Shown here in pieces: positions 53,152 through 61,987 of a DNA stretch of 64,000 bases (position 1 is the first letter of the stretch; every line of letters begins with the position of its first letter). A model generated the notes under the pieces. The model worked only from the letters and a program-made list of their open reading frames with translations. It did not search any database and was not told the DNA's origin. The translations under genes and the position numbers were made by a program. The DNA lies in NCBI RefSeq assembly GCF_002355335.1, contig NZ_AP014946.1, forward strand, positions 3,859,501 to 3,923,500, written 5' to 3'. The stretch is from Variibacter gotjawalensis (lineage in GTDB: Bacteria > Pseudomonadota > Alphaproteobacteria > Rhizobiales > Xanthobacteraceae).

Positions 53152-54717
53152 ATGCGTAAACTTTTCGGCTCGTTGGCGGTTGCCGGCGTCATGCTCGGCG
53201 GTGTTGGAGTTGCGCCAGCGCAGACACTCAAAGCCGTGATGCATTCGGACGTGAAGATCGTCGATCCGATCTGGACCACGGCCTACATCACGCGCAACCA
53301 CGGTTACATGATCTACGACACCCTCTTCGCCATGGACGAGAAGGGCGAGATCAAGCCGCAGATGGTCGAGAAGTACGACGAGAGTGCGGACAAGCTCACC
53401 TACACCTTCACGTTGCGCGACGGACTGCTCTGGCACGATGGCAAGCCGGTGACTGCCGAAGATTGCGTCGCCTCGATCAAACGTTGGGCAGCGCGTGACT
53501 CTGTCGGTCAGAAGCTGTCGACCTTCATCGACACCATGACGGCGAACGACGCGAAGACTTTCACGGTTAAATTGAAGGCACCGACCGGTCTTCTCATTTT
53601 TGGTCTCGGCAAGCCGTCGTCGAACGTGCCGTTCATGATGCCGAAGCGGGTTGCGGACACTGACCCGAACACCCAGATCTCCGATTTTACCGGGTCCGGC
53701 CCCTTCGTCATGAAGCAGGACGAATGGAAGCCCGGCGACAAGATCGTCTATGTGAAGTTCGACAAGTATAAGCCGCGCTCCGAGCCCGCGTCGGGTCTTG
53801 CCGGCGGCAAGGTCGTCAAGCTCGCGCGCGTCGAATGGCTCGCGATCACCGACCAGCAGCAGGCAACCAACGCGCTGCTCGGCGGCGAGATCGACTACTT
53901 CGAACAGCCGCCGACCGACCTGCTTCCGCTCCTCAAGGGTGACAGCAACATCAAGCTCGTCGACTACAATCCGCTCGGTCTGCAATACACCTTCCGCTTC
54001 AACCATCTGCAGAAGCCGTTCGACAATCCGAAGGTGCGTCAGGCGCTTCTCTACGCCTTCAATCAGAAGGACTTCCTCGACGCCACGATCGGCGACGCGA
54101 ACTACTACAAGGTCTGCAAGTCCATTTTCCCGTGCGGCAGCACGATGGAAAACACGAAGGTGATGGACGGCGTCCTCAACTCGAACTTCGACAAGGCGAA
54201 GGCCTTGCTGAAGGAAGCCGGCTACGACGGCTCGACGATCACCTTGCTGCAATCGACCGACCTTGCCGCCCTCACCAACCTCGCGCCGGTCGCGAAATCG
54301 TTGATGGAAAAGGCCGGCTTCAAAGTCGACATGCAGTCGATGGATTGGCAGACGGTCGTCGCTCGCCGCGTCAAGAAGGACCCGCCGAACGCCGGCGGCT
54401 GGCACGGCATGATGACGTCGTGGGTCTCCGCCGACATCCTCAATCCGGTGATGACCGGCTTCATCAATGCGAGCTGCGAGAAGGCGATGTTCGGCTGGCC
54501 GTGCGACGCCGAGATCGAGAAGCTTCGTGACGACTTCGCGCGCGAAACCGATCCGGCCAAGCAGAAAGCGATCGCGGATGCGGTCCAGCAGCGCGAGCTG
54601 GAAGTGGTCACCCACATCCATCTCGGCCAGTATTTCCAACCGGTCGGCTTGCGCAAGAATGTGAGCGGCGTGCTCACGGCGCCCGCTCCGGTCTTCTGGA
54701 ATATCGAGAAGAAGTAA
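53152..54717 (+). CDS. ABC transporter family-5 substrate-binding protein, array member 1
   Basis: 521 residues from the ATG at 53152, with AGGGGA 6 bases before it. Sec signal peptide (residues 1-24, ending GVAPAQ). Family SBP_bac_5 (DppA/OppA-like) periplasmic receptor of about 55 kDa. Conserved parts: DVKIVDPIWTTAYITRNHGY, HDGKPVTAEDCVASIKRW, FTGSGPFV and NQKDFLDATIGDANYY. Cysteines at 105, 322, 328, 442 and 451 are shared by all six members. Ends WNIEKK and is followed by an intrinsic terminator. Closest in the window to member 5. Ligand (peptide, amine or other organic solute) cannot be told. Confidence 0.93.
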   Translation: MRKLFGSLAVAGVMLGGVGVAPAQTLKAVMHSDVKIVDPIWTTAYITRNHGYMIYDTLFAMDEKGEIKPQMVEKYDESADKLTYTFTLRDGLLWHDGKPVTAEDCVASIKRWAARDSVGQKLSTFIDTMTANDAKTFTVKLKAPTGLLIFGLGKPSSNVPFMMPKRVADTDPNTQISDFTGSGPFVMKQDEWKPGDKIVYVKFDKYKPRSEPASGLAGGKVVKLARVEWLAITDQQQATNALLGGEIDYFEQPPTDLLPLLKGDSNIKLVDYNPLGLQYTFRFNHLQKPFDNPKVRQALLYAFNQKDFLDATIGDANYYKVCKSIFPCGSTMENTKVMDGVLNSNFDKAKALLKEAGYDGSTITLLQSTDLAALTNLAPVAKSLMEKAGFKVDMQSMDWQTVVARRVKKDPPNAGGWHGMMTSWVSADILNPVMTGFINASCEKAMFGWPCDAEIEKLRDDFARETDPAKQKAIADAVQQRELEVVTHIHLGQYFQPVGLRKNVSGVLTAPAPVFWNIEKK

Positions 54718-54729
54718 AGCTCACAAACG

Positions 54730-54761
54730 AAACGGCGGCGCCCATGAAGCGCCGCCGTTTT
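54730..54761 (+). terminator. Intrinsic terminator after array member 1
   Basis: AAACGGCGGCGC (54730-54741), 7-base loop, GCGCCGCCGTTT (54749-54760), then T. A perfect 12-bp GC-rich stem. Confidence 0.85.
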
Positions 54762-54773
54762 GCTCTTCGGCGC

Positions 54774-54779
54774 TAGAAT
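54774..54779 (+). promoter_or_regulatory. Possible -10 element of array member 2
   Basis: TAGAAT in the context GGCGCTAGAATTG, just after the terminator, matches the GCTAG-type -10 seen ahead of members 1 and 5. No good -35 is visible because the terminator stem occupies that place. Confidence 0.3.
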
Positions 54780-54827
54780 TGCATGATGGCGAAGACTTGA
54801 TCGGGTAACGATCTGTAGGAGAGCAGC

Positions 54828-56396
54828 ATGACAAAGCTTCATTGGCTACGCGCGGTCCTCGCCACCGCCCTGCTCTTTCTCTCGGCCCCGCTTCACGCGA
54901 AAACGTTGCGCGTGACGATGCATTCGGACCTTAAGATCGTCGATCCGATTTGGACCTCGGCACTGATCACGACCTATCACGGCTACATGATCTACGACAC
55001 GCTGTTCGGGCTCGACGAGAAGCTCAACGTGCAGCCACAGATGGTCGAGAAGTACACGCTCAGCGACGACAAGCTGACCTGGACTTTCGTGCTGCGCGAC
55101 GGCCTTGCCTTCCACGATGGCGCGCCGGTCACCGCCGAGGATTGCGTCGCATCGCTCAAACGTTGGTCCGCGCGCGACGCGATGGGCCAGAAGATGATGT
55201 CCTTCGTCTCGACGCTCGTCGCGCTCGATCCGAAGACGATCCGCATGACCATGCGCGAACCTTACGGTCTCGTATTGCAAACCCTCGGCAAACCCGGCTC
55301 GAATGTGCCGTTCATCATGCCGAAGCGCGTCGCCGAAACCGACCCGAACAAGCAGATCGACGATCTCACCGGCTCTGGCCCGTTCATCTTCAAGCGTGAC
55401 GAATGGCGCCCCGGCGAAAAGGTCGTCTACCTCAAGAGCGCGAACTACAAGCCGCGCGCCGAACCGCCGTCAGGCGCAGCGGGCGGCAAAGTCGTCAAGG
55501 TGGACCGTGTCGAGTGGCTGTGGATCGCCGACACGCAAACGCAGATCAACGCACTGCTTGGCAACGAGATCGATATTCTCGAACAGCCGCCACTCGATCT
55601 GATCCCACTGCTGGAGTCCGATAAATCCGTCGGCATGAAAGTCGTCAACGCGTCGGGCCGCCAATACGCCTTCCGCTTCAACACGCTGTTCAAGCCGTTC
55701 GACAATCCGAAGATCCGCCAGGCCGCGACGTACGCGCTGAACCAGACGGATATGCTCAAGGCGACGATCGGCGATGCGAAATGGTACCGCGAGTGCCGCT
55801 CGGTTTTCCCGTGCGGCTCGGCCTTCGAGACGACGAAAGGATGGGACGATCGTCTTTCCTCCAATTTCGAAAAGTCGAAGGCGCTGCTGAAGGAAGCCGG
55901 CTACGACGGCACGCCTGTCGTCCTCATGCAGTCAACCGACAACGCCTATCTTGCCAACATGGCCCCCGTCGCGAAACAACTGCTGGAGCGAGGTGGGTTC
56001 AAAGTCGATCTGCAGGCAATGGATTGGCAGACGCTCGTCTCCCGCCGCGCGAAACGCGACGCGCCCGCGCAAGGCGGTTGGAACGCCTTCTTCACCTCGT
56101 GGTCGTCGGCCGAAGTGCTCGATCCGATCTCGACGCAGTTCCTCAACGCCGGCTGCGAGAAGGCGACCTTCGGCTGGCCGTGCGATCCCGAGATGGAAAA
56201 ACTCCGCGACGCTTTTTCGCGCGAGACCGATCCGGACAAGCAAAAGGCTGTCGCCGAAGCCGTCGCGTTGCGCATGGCCGAAATGCCGACGCACATCCAC
56301 TCGGGCCAATATCTGCAGCCTACCGCGTTCCGCAAAAACATCGTGGGCTTGCTCGGCTCGCCGTCGTTCGCGCTGTGGAATGTCGAGATCAAATAA
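54828..56396 (+). CDS. ABC transporter family-5 substrate-binding protein, array member 2
   Basis: 522 residues from the ATG at 54828 (TAGGAGAGCAGC before it). Signal peptide MTKLHWLRAVLATALLFLSA, ending PLHAK. Same scaffold as member 1 with PIWTSALITTYHGYMIYDTL and HDGAPVTAEDCVASLKRW. Both cysteine pairs remain (CRSVFPCG, CEKATFGWPCD). The pocket segments differ: VVNASGRQYAFRFN and WNAFFTSWSSAEVLDPISTQ. Of the six this is the most distant from the others by eye. Ends WNVEIK. Confidence 0.93.
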   Translation: MTKLHWLRAVLATALLFLSAPLHAKTLRVTMHSDLKIVDPIWTSALITTYHGYMIYDTLFGLDEKLNVQPQMVEKYTLSDDKLTWTFVLRDGLAFHDGAPVTAEDCVASLKRWSARDAMGQKMMSFVSTLVALDPKTIRMTMREPYGLVLQTLGKPGSNVPFIMPKRVAETDPNKQIDDLTGSGPFIFKRDEWRPGEKVVYLKSANYKPRAEPPSGAAGGKVVKVDRVEWLWIADTQTQINALLGNEIDILEQPPLDLIPLLESDKSVGMKVVNASGRQYAFRFNTLFKPFDNPKIRQAATYALNQTDMLKATIGDAKWYRECRSVFPCGSAFETTKGWDDRLSSNFEKSKALLKEAGYDGTPVVLMQSTDNAYLANMAPVAKQLLERGGFKVDLQAMDWQTLVSRRAKRDAPAQGGWNAFFTSWSSAEVLDPISTQFLNAGCEKATFGWPCDPEMEKLRDAFSRETDPDKQKAVAEAVALRMAEMPTHIHSGQYLQPTAFRKNIVGLLGSPSFALWNVEIK

Positions 56397-56490
56397 CGCG
56401 CGCAACTGGCGATCATAGATTGGCGCCCGCATAACGCGCATTCGCATTGGCACGCGGCGTGCTAGACGAGGGAAAGCGCTGCGGCGCGTA

Positions 56491-56519
56491 TTGACTCCTT
56501 CCGGCGGTTTTTCTCTGAT
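56491..56519 (+). promoter_or_regulatory. Promoter of array member 3, duplicated class
   Basis: TTGACT (56491-56496), 17 bases, TCTGAT (56514-56519), embedded in GCGTATTGACTCC and GTTTTTCTCTGATG. The same elements with the same spacing stand before member 4. Confidence 0.6.
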
Positions 56520-56612
56520 GTTGAAATTGGACAATAAATATTGACGCGGCAGTTCCGAGGGCCATTCGGCTCCGTTCTGATAAACACATTTTTCCGAGGG
56601 ACATTTCCGACA

Positions 56613-58175
56613 ATGCATTGGTCGAAGAGAATAGCGCTCGCCACGTTGATTGCGGCTCTACCCCATCAGGCCCCCGCGCAGACACTGCGCGCAGCAATGT
56701 CCTCCGACATCAAAATTCTCGATCCGATCTGGGTTTCGGCGGCCATTACCCGCGTGCACGCCTACATGATCTACGACACGCTCTTTGCGCTCGACGCGAA
56801 GGGCGAGGTCAAGCCGCAAATGGTCGACCGCTACGATGTCAGCTCGGACAACCTCACATACACCTTCACGTTGCGCGAAGGACTGTTGTGGCATGACGGA
56901 AAACCGGTAACGGCCGAAGACTGCATTGCATCGATCAAACGCTGGTCCGCCCGCGATGCACTCGGTCAAAAACTGACCTCGTTCATCGAGTCGATGACGG
57001 CAAGCAGCGAGCGCGTTTTCGAAATCAAGTTGAAGACGCCGACGGGGCTACTGCTGTTCGGCCTCGCGAAGCCTGCCGGCATCGTGCCGTACATGATGCC
57101 AAAACGCGTTGCTGAAACAGATGCCTTGACGCAGATCACCGACTATACGGGCTCCGGCCCATTCGTGTTCAAGAAAGACGAATGGAAACCCGGCAATAAA
57201 GTCGTCTACGTCAAATTCGACAAGTACAAACCGCGCCCCGAACCAATTTCGTATTTTGCCGGCGGCAAAGTGGCCAAAGTCTCCCGCGTCGAGTGGGTCG
57301 TGATCGCCGACACGCAGCAAGCCGTCAATTCGCTGCTGCAAGGCGAGGTCGACCTGATGGAAGTCGTGCCGCACGATTTGCAGGTTCTGCTGAAGGACAA
57401 TTCCGATACTCGGATCGTTCCGCGCGCCGCGGCAGCCATCCAATACGTGTTCCGCCCCAATCATCTGACCAAGCCATTCGACAACGCGAAGATTCGCTTA
57501 GCTGCGGCCTACGCACTCAATCAGAAGGACTTTCTCGACGCAGCGGTCGGCGAGCCCGAATTCTATAAGCAATGCAAATCGATTTATCCCTGTGACACAG
57601 CGCTTGCCACCCAGAAGGGTATGACCGATCTGCTCGAGTCAAATTTTGAGAAGTCACGCGCCCTGCTCAAAGAAGCCAACTACAACGGCGCGCCGGTCGT
57701 GCTTCTCCACTCGACTGATTTATCAAGCCTGACCAACCTCGCACCTGTCGCAAAGGCATTGCTTGAGAAGGGCGGTTTCAAGGTCGATATGCAGTCGATG
57801 GACTGGCAGACATTGCTATCGCGGACGACGAAAAAAGATCCCGCAGATGCTGGTGGCTGGAGCGCATATATGACGTCGTTTCCGATCGCCGACGTGATCA
57901 ATCCGGCCACCCTGCTTCCCCTCGCGGCGAATTGCGAAAAGGCATTCGCGGGCTGGCCTTGCGACGAAGGCATCGAGGCGTTGCGCGATGGGTACATTCG
58001 CGAAACCGATCCTGCAAAGCAGCGCGCAATCGCCGAAGCATTGCAGGTACGGGAGCGAGACGTCGTGACCCATCTGCCGATCGGCCAGTATTACAACGTA
58101 TCCGGCTTCAGCAAGAAAATCACCGGCTTCTCCGACGCAGCTTCATTTGCCTTCTGGGGGCTTGAGAAGAGGTAA
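56613..58175 (+). CDS. ABC transporter family-5 substrate-binding protein, array member 3
   Basis: 520 residues from the ATG at 56613. Signal peptide MHWSKRIALATLIAALPHQA, cut after PAQ, nearly identical to that of member 4. Mature part has PIWVSAAITRVHAYMIYDTL, HDGKPVTAEDCIASIKRW, CKSIYPCD and CEKAFAGWPCD. Pocket segments RAAAAIQYVFRPN and WSAYMTSFPIADVINPATLL differ from all others. Ends WGLEKR. Ribosome-binding site GAGGG is 12 bases from the ATG, somewhat far. Confidence 0.93.
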   Translation: MHWSKRIALATLIAALPHQAPAQTLRAAMSSDIKILDPIWVSAAITRVHAYMIYDTLFALDAKGEVKPQMVDRYDVSSDNLTYTFTLREGLLWHDGKPVTAEDCIASIKRWSARDALGQKLTSFIESMTASSERVFEIKLKTPTGLLLFGLAKPAGIVPYMMPKRVAETDALTQITDYTGSGPFVFKKDEWKPGNKVVYVKFDKYKPRPEPISYFAGGKVAKVSRVEWVVIADTQQAVNSLLQGEVDLMEVVPHDLQVLLKDNSDTRIVPRAAAAIQYVFRPNHLTKPFDNAKIRLAAAYALNQKDFLDAAVGEPEFYKQCKSIYPCDTALATQKGMTDLLESNFEKSRALLKEANYNGAPVVLLHSTDLSSLTNLAPVAKALLEKGGFKVDMQSMDWQTLLSRTTKKDPADAGGWSAYMTSFPIADVINPATLLPLAANCEKAFAGWPCDEGIEALRDGYIRETDPAKQRAIAEALQVRERDVVTHLPIGQYYNVSGFSKKITGFSDAASFAFWGLEKR

Positions 58176-58353
58176 CGCACAACGCGACGCCGGCACGCAG
58201 AGCATTTTCGCATGTCGTTATGGAGGATCAAACCAGCCGACCCGGCTGCACCATCTCGATATACGCGGTCATGTTCGATGCCGCAGCGATGTATTCGTCA
58301 CCTGCTGCGACATCGAGGACATCTATTCGAAGCGCCTTTGCGCGAGATGCGTA

Positions 58354-58382
58354 TTGACTCCACTGCGTCAGTTTTCTCTGAT
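58354..58382 (+). promoter_or_regulatory. Promoter of array member 4, duplicated class
   Basis: TTGACT (58354-58359), 17 bases, TCTGAT (58377-58382), again inside GCGTATTGACTCC and TTTTCTCTGATG. A further shared block GAGGGCC follows about 30 bases later, as before member 3. Confidence 0.6.
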
Positions 58383-58474
58383 GAGATTTATTGAGAAATA
58401 GATTTTTCACGAGGGCCCTTTGGCCAACCGATCCGATACCGAGGGCTACGAATTTTTCTCACGAGGATTTTGAG

Positions 58475-60040
58475 ATGACGCATTGGTCAAAGAAAATAGC
58501 ACTCGCCGCTATGATCGCGGCTCTGCCGCAAACGGCACCCGCGCAGACGCTCAAAGCCGTCATGCATTCCGACATCAAAATCCTCGACCCTATCTGGGTT
58601 TCGTCGGTGATCACGCGCGCTTACAGCTACATGATCTACGACACGTTGTTCGCGATGGACGAGCACGGTGAGATAAAGCCGCAGATGGTCGATAAGTACG
58701 ACGTGAGCGCGGACAAACTCATCTACACGTTCACGCTCCGCGATGGCCTCGTCTGGCATGATGGCCTTCCAGTCAAAGCCGAGGACTGCATCGCATCGAT
58801 CAAACGTTGGGCGGCGCGCGATCCGCTCGGTCAGCGCATCGCGGCTTCGACCGTTGCGATGACGGCGAACGACGAGAAGACATTCACGATCACATTGAAG
58901 TCCCCGATCAGTCTGCTTCTCTTCGGGCTCGCTAAGCCGGCCGGGCTTGTGCCGTTCATGATGCCGAAACGCGTTGCCGACACCGACGCTTACAAGCAAA
59001 TCACTGACCCGACAGGCTCGGGACCGTTTGTCTTCAAGAAGGATGAATGGAAACCCGGCGATAAAGTCGTCTTCGCGAAGTTCGATAAATACAAGCCGCG
59101 CTCGGAGGCGGCCTCTGGCTACGCGGGCGGCAAGGTCGTTAAAGTCAATCGCGTCGAGTGGATCGCAGTGGCCGATCCTCAGCAGGCCGTCAACGCACTG
59201 CTACAAAACGAGGTTGATTACCTCGAAGGTCCGCCGCAGGATCTCCTGCCGCTTCTCAAAGACAGCAAAGGCGTCAAGATCTTTCGAGTGAATATGTTGG
59301 GTGGGCAGTATTCCTTCCGCCCCAACCATCTGCAGAAACCATTTAACGATCTGAAGATCCGGCAGGCGGCGGCCTACGCGTTCAATCAGCAGGACTTCCT
59401 CGACGCTGCGATCGGCGATCCTGATAATTATAAAGTCTGCAAGTCGTACTTCATCTGCGGCACGCCATTAGCGAGCGAAAAGGGAATGGAAGGCCTGCTC
59501 GAATCCAACTTCGAGAAAGCCCGCTCGCTGCTGAAGGAGGCAAACTATGACGGGACGCCGGTCGTCCTCCTCCATTCCACGGACGTGCCGCAGCTCGCCA
59601 ACCTCGCGCCAGTCGCAAAATCGCTGCTCGAGAAGGCCGGCTTCAAGGTCGATATGCAATCGACCGATTGGCAGACCGTATTGGGCCGGCTGCAAAAACG
59701 CGATGCCGTAAGTGCCGGCGGCTGGAGCGGATATCTCACGCTGTTCGGTTCGCTCGATCTCCTCAATCCGGTCATCAACGGCTTCATGGCCGCGAACTGC
59801 GAGAAGGCGATGCAGGGTTGGCCTTGCGACGCCGAGATCGAAAAGCTGCGCGATGACTTCGCGAACGAGCCCGATCCAGCCAAACAGCGCGCCATCGCCG
59901 AGGCGTTCCAAATTCGCGAACGCGAAGTCGTAACGCACATTCCGCTTGGCCAGATTCATACGGTCAGCGCGGCGCGCACGACGATAGGTGGCACTTTTAA
60001 AGCCGCCGGCACCGTCTTCTGGAATCTCGAGAAGAAATAG
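58475..60040 (+). CDS. ABC transporter family-5 substrate-binding protein, array member 4
   Basis: 521 residues from the ATG at 58475, 7 bases after GAGGA. Signal peptide MTHWSKKIALAAMIAALPQT, cut after PAQ. Contains PIWVSSVITRAYSYMIYDTL, HDGLPVKAEDCIASIKRW, CKSYFICG and CEKAMQGWPCD. Pocket segments RVNMLGGQYSFRPN and WSGYLTLFGSLDLLNPVING. Ends WNLEKK. Pairs with member 3 by signal peptide and leader. The 12-base-pair hairpin at 60049-60087 follows. Confidence 0.93.
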   Translation: MTHWSKKIALAAMIAALPQTAPAQTLKAVMHSDIKILDPIWVSSVITRAYSYMIYDTLFAMDEHGEIKPQMVDKYDVSADKLIYTFTLRDGLVWHDGLPVKAEDCIASIKRWAARDPLGQRIAASTVAMTANDEKTFTITLKSPISLLLFGLAKPAGLVPFMMPKRVADTDAYKQITDPTGSGPFVFKKDEWKPGDKVVFAKFDKYKPRSEAASGYAGGKVVKVNRVEWIAVADPQQAVNALLQNEVDYLEGPPQDLLPLLKDSKGVKIFRVNMLGGQYSFRPNHLQKPFNDLKIRQAAAYAFNQQDFLDAAIGDPDNYKVCKSYFICGTPLASEKGMEGLLESNFEKARSLLKEANYDGTPVVLLHSTDVPQLANLAPVAKSLLEKAGFKVDMQSTDWQTVLGRLQKRDAVSAGGWSGYLTLFGSLDLLNPVINGFMAANCEKAMQGWPCDAEIEKLRDDFANEPDPAKQRAIAEAFQIREREVVTHIPLGQIHTVSAARTTIGGTFKAAGTVFWNLEKK

Positions 60041-60048
60041 AACCGTGA

Positions 60049-60087
60049 CACGCATCGCGCAGAATCGAGACGATCGCGCGATGCGTG
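60049..60087. repeat. 12-bp hairpin after array member 4
   Basis: CACGCATCGCGC (60049-60060) pairs perfectly with GCGCGATGCGTG (60076-60087) over a 15-base loop. No T-run follows, so it may stabilise mRNA or act as a weak or factor-assisted terminator. Confidence 0.6.
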
Positions 60088-60268
60088 CCAGCCAGCGCTT
60101 TGCCGCGTGCTGCGCACGCGCGACAGATCGCCACCGGGTGGCCATCCCGCACCCTGCCGGCAGTGCGACAGCAAGACCCTTCACCGCTGATCCTGCTCAA
60201 GAATTTTCGCTAACCCAACCCTCACGGACTGGCATGCATCCTGCACGTTCGCGCAACACGTGCGCGGC

Positions 60269-60297
60269 TTGGAGTTGCGTGCGCCGGCGGCTAGCAT
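60269..60297 (+). promoter_or_regulatory. Probable promoter of array member 5
   Basis: TTGGAG (60269-60274), 17 bases, TAGCAT (60292-60297). CCGGCGGCTAGCATTCGG matches CCGGCCGCTAGCATCCCGG before member 1. Confidence 0.5.
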
Positions 60298-60331
60298 TCG
60301 GCCGCAAAGTCCACACAGGGGGAATAAGACC

Positions 60332-61897
60332 ATGCGAACATGGCTTAGAGCGTTGGCGGTTGCCGGGGCCGTCGCGGCACTGCCGGCCGCTGCAGATGCA
60401 CAGACGTTGCGTGTCGTGATGCACTCGGACGTCAAAATCGTCGATCCGATCTGGACGACGGCCTACATCACCCGCAACCACGGTTACATGATTTACGACA
60501 CGCTCTTCGCCATGGATGCGAAGGGCGAGTTCAAGCCGCAGATGGTCGACAAGTTCGACGAGAGCGCAGACAAGCTCACTTACACCTTTACGCTGCGCGA
60601 CGGCCTCCTGTGGCACGACGGCCAGCCGGTCACCGCCGAGGACTGCATCGCGTCCGTGAAGCGCTGGGGCGCGCGCGATCCGGTCGGCCAGAAGTTGATG
60701 AGCTTCATCGAGACGATGACGGCGAATGATGCGAAGACCTTCACGGTCAAGCTGAAATCGCCGACCGGCCTGCTCATCTCCGGTTTCGGCAAACCGTCGT
60801 CCAATGTTCCGTTCATGATGCCGAAGCGCGTCGCCGAAACGGACCCGAACACGCAGATCTCGGATTTCACAGGCTCTGGCCCCTTCGTCTTCAAGCGCGA
60901 CGAATGGAAGCCCGGCGACAAAGCCGTCTACGTGAAGTTCGACAAATACAAACCACGCTCCGAGCCCGCTTCCGGCCTCGCCGGCGGCAAGGTCGTCAAT
61001 TTCGCTCGCGTCGAATGGCTTGCCATTTCGGATCAGCAGCAGGCCGTCAACGGTCTCATCCAGGGCGAGATCGATCTTATCGAACAACCGCAGCACGATC
61101 TGTTGCCGCTATTGAAATCGAACCGCGACATCACGCTGTTCAACTGGAATGTGCTCGGCAACCAGTACACCTTCCGGCCGAACCACCTGCAGAAGCCGTT
61201 CGACAATCCGAAGGTCCGCCTCGCGTTGATGTATGCCTTCAATCAGAAGGACTTCCTCGACGCCACGATCGGCGACGCCGAATACTACAAAGTCTGCAAA
61301 GCCTATTTCGTTTGCGGCAGCCCGATGGCGAGTGAAAAGGGCATGGAGGATCTGCTGAGCTCCAATTTCGACAAGGCGAAGGCCTTGCTGAAAGAGGCCG
61401 GCTACGACGGATCGCCCATCGTCCTCCTCCATTCGACCGACTTGCAAGTCCTCACCAATCTCGCGCCGGTCGCGAAGTCGCTGATGGAGAAGGCCGGTTT
61501 CAAGGTCGACATGCAATCGATGGATTGGCAGACGGTCGTCGCCCGCCGCGTCAAGAAAGACCCGGCCAACGCCGGCGGCTGGCACGGCATGCTGACCTCG
61601 TGGGTCTCGGCCGATATCCTCAACCCGATCATGTCCGGCTTCGCCAATGCGAGCTGCGAGAAGGCCAACTTTGGCTGGCCGTGCGACGCGCAGCTCGAAA
61701 AGCTGCGTGACGACTTCGCGCGCGAGACCGACACGGCAAAACAGAAAGACATCGCGGAGGCCGTTCAAGTGCGCCAGCGTGAGGTGGTCACCCACATTCA
61801 CCTTGGCCAATGGTACGGCGCGGCTGCGATGCGCAAGAACGTGACCGGCATGCTCGAAGCGCCTGCCCCAGTCTTCTGGAACATCAAGAGGAATTAG
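60332..61897 (+). CDS. ABC transporter family-5 substrate-binding protein, array member 5
   Basis: 521 residues from the ATG at 60332, after AGGGGG. Signal peptide MRTWLRALAVAGAVAALPAA, cut after DAQ. Very close to member 1 over most of its length (PIWTTAYITRNHGYMIYDTL is identical; also WHGMLTSWVSADILNP). It differs at the pocket loop (NWNVLGNQYTFRPN) and in CKAYFVCG, CEKANFGWPCD. Ends WNIKRN. An intrinsic terminator follows 38 bases after the stop. Confidence 0.93.
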   Translation: MRTWLRALAVAGAVAALPAAADAQTLRVVMHSDVKIVDPIWTTAYITRNHGYMIYDTLFAMDAKGEFKPQMVDKFDESADKLTYTFTLRDGLLWHDGQPVTAEDCIASVKRWGARDPVGQKLMSFIETMTANDAKTFTVKLKSPTGLLISGFGKPSSNVPFMMPKRVAETDPNTQISDFTGSGPFVFKRDEWKPGDKAVYVKFDKYKPRSEPASGLAGGKVVNFARVEWLAISDQQQAVNGLIQGEIDLIEQPQHDLLPLLKSNRDITLFNWNVLGNQYTFRPNHLQKPFDNPKVRLALMYAFNQKDFLDATIGDAEYYKVCKAYFVCGSPMASEKGMEDLLSSNFDKAKALLKEAGYDGSPIVLLHSTDLQVLTNLAPVAKSLMEKAGFKVDMQSMDWQTVVARRVKKDPANAGGWHGMLTSWVSADILNPIMSGFANASCEKANFGWPCDAQLEKLRDDFARETDTAKQKDIAEAVQVRQREVVTHIHLGQWYGAAAMRKNVTGMLEAPAPVFWNIKRN

Positions 61898-61934
61898 GAG
61901 TCAGCAAGTCGGCGCAAAAGACATTTCAATGCTT

Positions 61935-61961
61935 GAGGTGGAGGCAACTCCACCTCTTTTT
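61935..61961 (+). terminator. Intrinsic terminator between array members 5 and 6
   Basis: GAGGTGGAG (61935-61943), loop GCAA, CTCCACCTC (61948-61956), TTTTT (61957-61961). A perfect 9-bp stem with a GNRA tetraloop and T-run. Only 26 bases remain before the start of member 6. Confidence 0.92.
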
Positions 61962-61987
61962 CACAATCGCTTTTTGAGAGTTCATGA

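Noticed and set aside
58219-58410. Short open frames on both strands between array members 3 and 4, one reading like the tail of an ABC receptor
   Set aside because: About 45-60 codons, no ribosome-binding site, and the plus-strand promoter of member 4 lies inside. Resemblance to a receptor fragment is too weak to call a remnant gene.
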